Position numbers and translations under genes: made by a program
The notes under the pieces: generated by a model
The model's database searches: none
What the model was told of the DNA's origin: nothing
What the model saw: only the letters and a program-made list of their open reading frames with translations
From: an uncultured Aquabacterium sp.
GTDB lineage: Bacteria > Pseudomonadota > Gammaproteobacteria > Burkholderiales > Burkholderiaceae_C
Reading direction: 5' to 3'
DNA length: 12,901 bases
Assembly (NCBI GenBank): GCA_937923225.1
Contig: CALAKR010000312.1
Coordinates: 1-12,901 of the forward strand
Part shown: in pieces, positions 7,899-12,901 of the stretch
How the letters are laid out: the number at the start of each line of letters is the position of its first letter
How positions within the stretch are numbered: the first letter of the stretch is position 1

Positions 7899-8132
7899 AT
7901 GTCACTCCAGCACACCCCTCGCCTTATGGGCGCCCGCATTGACGTGAACGATGCCTTCCAGCTTGTCTGCTGGGCCAGGCATTTCCGGGTCACGCAGCAG
8001 AAAGTCCGCCAGGCCGTGCAGGCGGTAGGGGCCGACGCCGAGCGCGTTGCCCACTACCTGGGCCACATCGGGCATCTGATGCTGGCGGCGGGCGCTACGG
8101 CCGCGCAGGGCGTGCCCCGCCAGACTGCGTAA
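7899..8132 (+). CDS. Small DUF3606-family protein
   Basis: 77 residues from ATG 7899, preceded by GAAGG about seven bases upstream. An in-frame ATG at 7827 would extend it with a composition unlike the family and has no ribosome binding site. Residues 14-55 (IDVNDAFQLVCWARHFRVTQ, then a helix pair ending HYLG) carry the usual DUF3606 pattern: an I-x-V-N-D start, an aromatic W near the middle, a V-T/S-x-x-x-L/V-x-x-A-V helix, a VG turn and a final YLG. The family has no firm function. The C-terminal tail (about 56-77) is Ala/Gly-rich and outside the domain. It ends four bases before the XdhC start, so the two are probably co-translated. Confidence 0.78.
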   Translation: MSLQHTPRLMGARIDVNDAFQLVCWARHFRVTQQKVRQAVQAVGADAERVAHYLGHIGHLMLAAGATAAQGVPRQTA

Positions 8133-8136
8133 AGCC

Positions 8137-9162
8137 TTGGAAGATCTCGACACCGCGGTCATCAGAACGGCGCTGCAATGGTGGCGGGAGGGCCGGTCGC
8201 CGGCACTTGTCACCGTCGCGCGGACGTGGGGCTCCTCGCCCCGGCCTCCGGGCTCCCTGATGGCCATCTCTTCAGCGGGCCAGACAGTGGGCTCGGTGTC
8301 GGGCGGCTGCATTGAAGATGATCTGGTGCAGCGCATCCGTGAACATGGCCTGGAAGGGGTGTGCCCCGCTTTACGGCCTTGCGTGGTGGTTCATGGCATC
8401 AGCGCGGAGCATGCGCACCGCTTCGGATTGCCTTGTGGCGGCACCATCGAGTTGGTGATCGAGCCCGTGTCCGAGGCCACTGCGCTGGAGGAACTGCTCG
8501 ACGCCTTGCGATCACGCCGCTCCGGCGCGCGTAGGCTTGATCTTGCCAGTGGCCATGTGCAGCTTCATTTCGGCATCGCTGGCGGCGTGCCGCGCCTCGA
8601 TCACGTGGCGCTGACCAGCTATTTCGGGCCCGTTGCACGCCTGATCCTGATCGGCGCGGGCGACCTGTCTCGCTACATGGCCGACATGGCGACGGGCCTG
8701 GGTTTCGAGGTCTTCGTGTGCGATCCGCGGCCCGAGCGCGCTGAGGCATGGACGATGCCGGGTGTGCAGGTGTCACGCGAGATGCCGGACGACATCGTCC
8801 AGCGTCTGCAGCCTGATGCTCGCACGGCTGTGGTGGCGCTCACGCACGATCCCAAGCTGGACGATCTGGCCCTGATCGATGCGCTGCAGACATCCGCTTT
8901 CTACGTGGGCGCGATCGGTTCGCGCAGCAACAGCGATGCGCGGCGCCGCCGCCTGCGTGAGCACTTCGATTTGAGCCCGGGGCATCTGCAGCGTCTGAGA
9001 AGCCCTGCCGGCCTGTACATCGGCAGCCGGACGCCGGGGCAAATCGCCTTGTCCATCATGGCGGAAGTCGTTGCTGCACTCAATGGCGTGGCGCTGCCTG
9101 TGGAAGCCGAGGTGGCCGCTGCCAAGAACCGGGACCAGGCGGTGGCATGCCGGACAGATTGA
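8137..9162 (+). CDS. xdhC: XdhC/CoxI-family molybdoenzyme maturation factor
   Basis: 341 residues. XdhC proteins bind molybdenum cofactor, help its sulfuration and insert it into molybdenum hydroxylases such as xanthine or aldehyde dehydrogenases. N-terminal domain: LVTVARTWGSSPRPPGSLMA (24-43), VSGGCIEDDLV (54-64) and HRFGLPCGGTIEL (94-106, with the conserved Cys100). C-terminal Rossmann-like domain from about 167: LILIGAGDLSRYMADMA, VVALTHDPKLDD, YVGAIGSRSN and GLYIGSRTPGQIALSIMAEV. The start is TTG at 8137. The frame is closed at 8077, and no ATG, GTG or other TTG lies between, so this is the only usual start that keeps the conserved N-terminus (the next ATG would remove 41 residues). It has no strong Shine-Dalgarno and follows the DUF3606 stop by four bases, suggesting translational coupling. 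Confidence 0.92.
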   Translation: MEDLDTAVIRTALQWWREGRSPALVTVARTWGSSPRPPGSLMAISSAGQTVGSVSGGCIEDDLVQRIREHGLEGVCPALRPCVVVHGISAEHAHRFGLPCGGTIELVIEPVSEATALEELLDALRSRRSGARRLDLASGHVQLHFGIAGGVPRLDHVALTSYFGPVARLILIGAGDLSRYMADMATGLGFEVFVCDPRPERAEAWTMPGVQVSREMPDDIVQRLQPDARTAVVALTHDPKLDDLALIDALQTSAFYVGAIGSRSNSDARRRRLREHFDLSPGHLQRLRSPAGLYIGSRTPGQIALSIMAEVVAALNGVALPVEAEVAAAKNRDQAVACRTD

Positions 9163-9815
9163 GCGGTGCGGGCGGGGCGGCACCCCCGCCTGTCGTGGGC
9201 TGGGTGCTGGCGGCGGGGCAGGGCAGGCGCATGGGTGGGCAGGCCAAGGCGGCCCTGAGCTTCGACGGCGTCAGTATCCTGGAATCACTGGTGCATGCCC
9301 TGCGGGATGGGGGCTGCGCGCAGGTGAATGTGCTGGTCGGCACGCACGCCGATGTGCTGCGCCCTCTGGCTGAACGCAGTGGTGCGCAGGTGACCGCCGT
9401 GAGTCATGCGTTGGGTGAGCTGCCCGACACGCAGCGCGACGCGGCACGGTTGCATGCCCGTCTGCACCCTGCGTGCGACATGCTGTTGTGCGTTGCGGAT
9501 CTGCCCTTGTTGCGTGCCCTGCATGTGCAGTCGCTGCTGCGGGCCTGGCGGCAAGCCCCCGCCGGGCCCGGCGCCATGGTGATGGCCCCGGTGGTGGGCG
9601 GGCAGCGTGGGCATCCGGTGTTGCTGCGCGCGCTGGAGGCCTCGGCAGCCGCAGCTACTTCCTTGCCGCTGGGCTTGCGCGGATGGCTGCAGTCACACCC
9701 GCAACGGCTGACCCTTTGGCCCAGCAGCGAGCTGGCCTATGTGACGGATGTGGACGACCCCGAAGACGTGGAGCGCATCCGCCAGATGCTGCGGGCGCAG
9801 ACAAGCGCAGGCTGA
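9147..9815 (+). CDS. MobA-like nucleotidyltransferase (MocA-type)
   Basis: 222 residues, overlapping the end of xdhC by 16 bases. The fold is NTP-transferase type 3: nucleotide-binding loop VLAAGQGRRMGGQAKAAL (20-37), metal-binding stretch LLCVADLPLL (113-122) and GQRGHPVLL after the central strands. In MocA the partner reaction joins CMP to molybdopterin, making the dinucleotide cofactor used by some molybdenum hydroxylases; MobA does the same with GMP. Linkage to xdhC favours the MocA role. One point against certainty: the segment after the central sheet, normally a G-M-x-x-S-L-type helix start in MocA, here reads GELPDTQRDAARL. The first 15 residues or so are a Gly/Ala/Pro-rich extension. 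The gene is followed by a 73-base convergent spacer. Confidence 0.82.
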   Translation: MPDRLSGAGGAAPPPVVGWVLAAGQGRRMGGQAKAALSFDGVSILESLVHALRDGGCAQVNVLVGTHADVLRPLAERSGAQVTAVSHALGELPDTQRDAARLHARLHPACDMLLCVADLPLLRALHVQSLLRAWRQAPAGPGAMVMAPVVGGQRGHPVLLRALEASAAAATSLPLGLRGWLQSHPQRLTLWPSSELAYVTDVDDPEDVERIRQMLRAQTSAG

Positions 9816-9838
9816 GTTGGGCGTGAACGGCCTTGTCC

Positions 9839-9848
9839 CAGGGCCCTG
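9839..9848. repeat. Short palindrome in the convergent mocA-like/cbpM spacer
   Basis: CAGGGCCCTG is a 10-base perfect palindrome in the 73-base spacer between the two converging genes. It has no loop and no T-run, so it is weak as a terminator. Nothing else in the spacer looks like a terminator on either strand. Confidence 0.2.
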
Positions 9849-9888
9849 AGCTTGCGAACCACGTCGTTGATGCGGTAAGCCACGCTGC

Positions 9889-10197
9889 TCAGGCCTCCAG
9901 CAGATCGAGCCGGCGGCGCAGGCTCTGGATCTCGGATTCCAGATCGGCCACCAGCGCCGCCAGCTCCGGGACGGCCTGGAAATCGCGCTCCAGACAGGCG
10001 ATGCGGCGAACTCGGGCCAGCGTGATGGCGTTGTAGCAGCGGGTGCTGTCCGGGGCATCGACGCAGGCGAGGATCAGGCCGTCCGCCAACCGTTCCTCCA
10101 GCCAGCAGGCTTCGACCAGGCCAAGGCGGCACAGGTCGTCGAGGTCGAACCACAGCTCGTCCAGTGTGGCATCGATGAGGGTGTCGGCTGCGCTCAT
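9889..10197 (-). CDS. cbpM: Chaperone modulatory protein CbpM
   Basis: 102 residues from ATG 10197-10195, with a perfect AGGAGG (10210-10205) seven bases upstream. This start overlaps the cbpA stop as ATGA. CbpM binds the J domain of CbpA and inhibits its co-chaperone and DNA-binding activity. The protein has a MerR-like helical body (FDLDDLCRLGLVEACWLEER, then TLARVRRIACLERDFQAVPE) and a C-terminal amphipathic helix that looks coiled-coil (LAALVADLESEIQSLRRRLD). The length agrees with E. coli CbpM (about 101). Position directly after cbpA is the usual arrangement and supports the call. Confidence 0.88.
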   Translation of the reverse strand: MSAADTLIDATLDELWFDLDDLCRLGLVEACWLEERLADGLILACVDAPDSTRCYNAITLARVRRIACLERDFQAVPELAALVADLESEIQSLRRRLDLLEA

Positions 10198-11237
10198 GGT
10201 GTTTCCTCCTGCGGACGCCATTGCGCCTCCGAGGCGGCCACCTTGCGGGCGTCGAACTCGGTGCCGAGCGTGGCGGCCATTTGTTCGTAGAGCTGGCGGG
10301 CGCGCGGATCGTGGGCACTGGGGAGCACCACCTGCAGCCGAAGCTCCAGATCGCCCGGCGTGGGCGATGGCAGGCCCTTGCCCCGAACCGTGAGGCGCTG
10401 CCCGCTCTGGGCCCCCGGGGGGACGCGCACACTCAGGCCCGGACCGTGCGGCAGAGGCACCGGCACCACGGCGCCCAGCGCTGCCTCCCAGGGCGATACG
10501 GGCAGGTCGGCCAGCAGGTTGGCCCCATCGAGCTTGAATCGGGGGTGAGGCTTGATCTGCACCTCCAGCAGCAGATCGCCTGCCCGTGCGCCCTGACTGC
10601 CAGGGGCACCCTGACCGGCCAGCCGGATCATCTGCCCGGGCCGCACACCTGCGGGAATCTTCACTTGCAGTTTGCGCTGGCCTACCGAGGCGTGGCCTTG
10701 TGCGTCGAACTGTGGAGATCGCAGGGTGATCGTGCGCGTTGCGCCACTCCAGATGTCGCCGAGCTCCAGGGCAACGGTGGCGTGTTGGTCTTCTCCCCGC
10801 GCGGGCGCCGAATTTCTGCTTCGCTGCCCGACGCCCATGCGGCCGAACAGGTCGCTGAAGAAATCGCTGAAGCCGCTGGTGTCGGCGGCGCCCGGCCCGG
10901 CAGACGCGCTGGCGCTGGTATGGGCTGCCGTGTCGGCGTAAGCCTTGGCAACTTCCGCCGGACTTTTGGGCCGGGCAGCGTCCTTGCCAAAGGGAGACTG
11001 GCGCGCTGCCCCGCCCAGCTGTCGCTCGTCGACCAGACGATCATAGGCCGCACGCTTGTCCGGGTCTGAGAGCACCACGTAGGCTTCGTTGACGTCGCGC
11101 ATGCGCTGCTCGGCGTCGGGCGCCTTGCTGATGTCGGGGTGGAAGCGGCGTGCCTGCCCCCGGAAGGCCTTCTTGATCTCGTCGAGCGTGGCTTGGCGCG
11201 AGACGCCCAGACGGGCGTAGTAATCGTGGAACTCCAT
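10194..11237 (-). CDS. cbpA: Curved DNA-binding protein CbpA, DnaJ-type co-chaperone
   Basis: 347 residues from ATG 11237-11235, with GGAGGA about ten bases upstream. The frame remains open upstream to 11417, but those 60 residues are not family-like. J domain: residues 5-68 with the HPD motif at 33-35 (RRFHPDISK) and the conserved end DKRAAYDRLVD; it stimulates DnaK ATPase. A Gly/Ala/Ser-rich linker (about 75-145) carries FSDFFSDLFG. Two beta-sandwich substrate-binding domains follow (about 150-235 and 236-310; KIPAGVRPGQMIRLAGQG and RVPPGAQSGQRLTVRGKG). There is no cysteine-rich zinc domain, so it is CbpA type rather than DnaJ proper. It is somewhat longer than E. coli CbpA (about 306), mostly in the linker and tail. 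Confidence 0.93.
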   Translation of the reverse strand: MEFHDYYARLGVSRQATLDEIKKAFRGQARRFHPDISKAPDAEQRMRDVNEAYVVLSDPDKRAAYDRLVDERQLGGAARQSPFGKDAARPKSPAEVAKAYADTAAHTSASASAGPGAADTSGFSDFFSDLFGRMGVGQRSRNSAPARGEDQHATVALELGDIWSGATRTITLRSPQFDAQGHASVGQRKLQVKIPAGVRPGQMIRLAGQGAPGSQGARAGDLLLEVQIKPHPRFKLDGANLLADLPVSPWEAALGAVVPVPLPHGPGLSVRVPPGAQSGQRLTVRGKGLPSPTPGDLELRLQVVLPSAHDPRARQLYEQMAATLGTEFDARKVAASEAQWRPQEETP

Positions 11238-11346
11238 GGGCGAGCGCTCCTCCCGAGGCGTTCGGGCAGGGACCATGGTAGCGAGGGGCCAAGTCCCGCT
11301 TGCCGACGCAGGAATGCGGCGTGTTGGCGCGGGGCGCACGTCTGGC

Positions 11347-11380
11347 GGGCATGAAAGGGCATGGATGGGCGTAGCCGGGC
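11347..11380. repeat. Four GGGC blocks phased at exactly 10 bases
   Basis: GGGC begins at 11347, 11357, 11367 and 11377. The first two blocks extend to GGGCATG; the third and fourth read GGGCGTA and GGGCACA. Ten-base spacing puts all four on one face of the helix. They lie in the 197-base divergent spacer between cbpA and nadE, 55-88 bases before the nadE start and 110-143 bases before the cbpA start. A cooperative regulator site is possible; a chance short tandem repeat in GC-rich DNA is the alternative. Confidence 0.4.
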
Positions 11381-11395
11381 ACAATGATGTCCAAT

Positions 11396-11411
11396 AAGGC
11401 ATAGATGCCTT
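11396..11411. repeat. Perfect palindrome just upstream of nadE
   Basis: AAGGCAT (11396-11402), AG, ATGCCTT (11405-11411) is a 7-bp-arm inverted repeat ending 23 bases before the nadE ATG. Its two-base centre is too tight for a stable RNA hairpin and fits a dimeric protein site better. It could control nadE, cbpA or both. I do not recognise it as a known NAD-regulator operator. Confidence 0.4.
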
Positions 11412-11434
11412 GCCCACCAGTTTCCAGCCGCCAG

Positions 11435-12901
11435 ATGGACACCTCCCAAGACTTCTTCGACATCTACTCCCATGGCTTCGCCCGCGTGGCAGTGGCGGTG
11501 CCGGCCATCCGTGTGGCCGATCCGGCCTGGAATGCTGCGCGCACGGTTGAGCTGATGCAGGAGGCTTGCGAGCGCGGTGCGGCCCTGGTGGCTTTTCCAG
11601 AGTTGGGCCTGTCGGGCTACACCTGCGACGATCTGTTCCACCAACATGCCTTGCTGGATGCCTGTGAGGCGGCGTTGGGCCAGGTGGTCGAGGCTTCGAA
11701 GGGTGTGCCCATCGTGGCGGTGCTGGGCCTGCCCCTGCGTGTGGACGAGCGCCTGTTCAACTGCGCGGTGGTGGTGCAGGGCGGCCAGATACTGGGCGTG
11801 GTGCCCAAGACCTTCCTGCCCAACTACGCCGAGTTCTACGAGGCCCGCCAGTTCAACGCCGCACCCACGGCCCTGCGCGACACGGTGAGTTTGCTGGGCT
11901 GCACCGTGCCCTTCGGCAGCCTTCTGTTCGAGTGCGGCGATGTGGCGCGCCTGACCTTCCACATCGAGATCTGCGAAGACTTGTGGGTGCCGATTCCGCC
12001 GTCGTCGTTCGCAGCGCTGGCCGGGGCCACGGTGCTGGTCAACCTGTCCGCCTCGAACATCACCGTGGGCAAGGCTGACTATCGCCACAAGCTGGTCAGC
12101 ATGCAGTCGGCACGCTGCCTGGCGGCCTATTTGTACTCATCGGCCGGGGCGGGTGAATCGACCACCGACCTGGCCTGGGATGGCCAATCCCTGGTGTGCG
12201 AAAACGGCGAGCTGCTGGCCGAATCGGAACGTTTTGCCGCAGGCTCGCACTTGATCACGGCCGACGTGGACCTGGAGCGCCTGGCCCATGAGCGCATGCG
12301 TCAGACCAGCTTCGGCCAGTCGGCGGCATTGCATGCCTCGCAGGTCGCGGCCTTCCGCCGTGTGTTCTTCACATTGAGCCTGCCCCAGGCGCGCCGCCCC
12401 TTGCAGCGCCACGTGGAGCGCTTCCCCTATGTGCCTTCGGACCCCCGCCGCCGCGACGAGCGCTGCCACGAGGTCTACAACATCCAGGTGCAGGCGCTGG
12501 TGCAGCGCCTGAGCGTGGCGGGCAAGGGCAAGCTGGTGATCGGCGTGTCCGGCGGGCTCGATTCCACCCATGCGCTGCTGGTGTGCGCCAAGGCCGTAGA
12601 TCTGCTGGGCCGGCCGCGCAGCGACATCCTGGGCGTGACCATGCCGGGCTTTGCCACCAGCACGCGCACGCTGGACCAGGCCCTGCGCCTGATGCACGCC
12701 ATCGGCTGCACCGTGCAGCAGATCGACATCCGCCCCAGCTGCGAGCAGATGCTGAAAGACATCGGGCACCCGCACACGCCCGAGAGCCCCGTCTACGACG
12801 TGACTTTCGAGAATGTGCAGGCCGGCGAGCGCACCAGCCACCTGTTCCGTCTGGCCAACTTGCACCACGGCATCGTGGTGGGCACGGGTGATCTGAGCGA
12901 G
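11435..12901 (+). CDS. nadE: Glutamine-dependent NAD+ synthetase (partial, 3' end outside window)
   Basis: 489 codons are visible, with no stop before the window ends; the long form of the family is about 680 residues. The enzyme makes NAD+ from deamido-NAD+ and ATP, using ammonia released from glutamine. Glutaminase (nitrilase-fold) domain, about 1-310: catalytic triad Glu56 ([10 protein letters not shown]), Lys125 ([12 protein letters not shown]) and Cys180 (IEICEDLW). Synthetase domain from about 345: ATP pyrophosphatase P-loop SGGLDS (372-377), then [11 protein letters not shown] and VVGTGDLSE at the edge. ATG 11435 gives the family's expected start ([15 protein letters not shown]) but has only a weak ribosome binding site. 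Divergent from cbpA across a 197-base spacer. NadE is essential in most bacteria. All catalytic residues in the visible part are intact. Confidence 0.95.
   Translation, partial: MDTSQDFFDIYSHGFARVAVAVPAIRVADPAWNAARTVELMQEACERGAALVAFPELGLSGYTCDDLFHQHALLDACEAALGQVVEASKGVPIVAVLGLPLRVDERLFNCAVVVQGGQILGVVPKTFLPNYAEFYEARQFNAAPTALRDTVSLLGCTVPFGSLLFECGDVARLTFHIEICEDLWVPIPPSSFAALAGATVLVNLSASNITVGKADYRHKLVSMQSARCLAAYLYSSAGAGESTTDLAWDGQSLVCENGELLAESERFAAGSHLITADVDLERLAHERMRQTSFGQSAALHASQVAAFRRVFFTLSLPQARRPLQRHVERFPYVPSDPRRRDERCHEVYNIQVQALVQRLSVAGKGKLVIGVSGGLDSTHALLVCAKAVDLLGRPRSDILGVTMPGFATSTRTLDQALRLMHAIGCTVQQIDIRPSCEQMLKDIGHPHTPESPVYDVTFENVQAGERTSHLFRLANLHHGIVVGTGDLSE

Noticed and set aside
9816..9888. 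Intrinsic terminator between the mocA-like gene and cbpM.
   Set aside because: Only the short loop-less palindrome CAGGGCCCTG is present, and there is no T-run on either strand.
11364..11395. Possible heat-shock (sigma32) promoter for cbpA on the minus strand (ATTGGAC and GCCCATCCA).
   Set aside because: The -35 match is poor and the spacer is 18 bases, longer than usual for sigma32. Not strong enough to annotate.
10682..12088. Minus-strand frame of 468 codons spanning the cbpA start, the spacer and the first part of nadE.
   Set aside because: It is out of frame with both real genes, crosses their intergenic spacer, and is arginine- and histidine-rich without motifs.

Overview
The window is dense, GC-rich bacterial chromosome. 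Strong G/C preference at third codon positions, and the gene content (RbbA-type exporter, XdhC with a MobA-like partner, CbpA/CbpM, long-form NadE), point to a betaproteobacterium, most likely Burkholderiales. That placement is inferred from protein style and context, not from a marker gene.

Layout. Bases 1-55 are the 3' part of a CAT-anticodon (Met-type) tRNA. A 222-base gap with two inverted repeats and a good sigma70-like promoter leads into a PAS-containing hybrid histidine kinase on the + strand (278-2625). That gene is split by an apparent one-base deletion near 466: its first PAS domain lies in one frame (from 278), and everything else (PAS, HisKA, HATPase, two receivers) lies in the next (502-2625). 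Only 9 bases separate it from the end of a convergent minus-strand operon (7602 to 2635) encoding a HlyD-type adaptor, an RbbA-type ABC-ABC-permease fusion and a second ABC-2 permease. This is the same order as yhiI-rbbA-yhhJ in Escherichia coli.

A 296-base divergent spacer (7603-7898) holds candidate regulatory repeats. From it, on the + strand, runs a tight three-gene unit: a small DUF3606 protein, an XdhC-family molybdoenzyme maturation factor with a forced TTG start, and a MobA-like nucleotidyltransferase that overlaps it. These probably serve a molybdenum hydroxylase encoded elsewhere. Convergent to it is cbpA-cbpM (minus strand, ATGA overlap), a J-domain co-chaperone and its modulator. 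Divergent from cbpA is nadE, the long glutamine-dependent NAD+ synthetase, cut by the window end at codon 489. The cbpA/nadE spacer carries four GGGC blocks exactly 10 bases apart and a perfect 7-base-arm palindrome.

Most of this is conserved housekeeping and transport content. I see no CRISPR array, transposase, phage gene or clear new defence system. The best leads are the broken kinase, the DUF3606-XdhC-nucleotidyltransferase unit without its target enzyme, the asymmetric ATP sites of the RbbA homologue, and the unexplained repeats in three promoter-proximal spacers.
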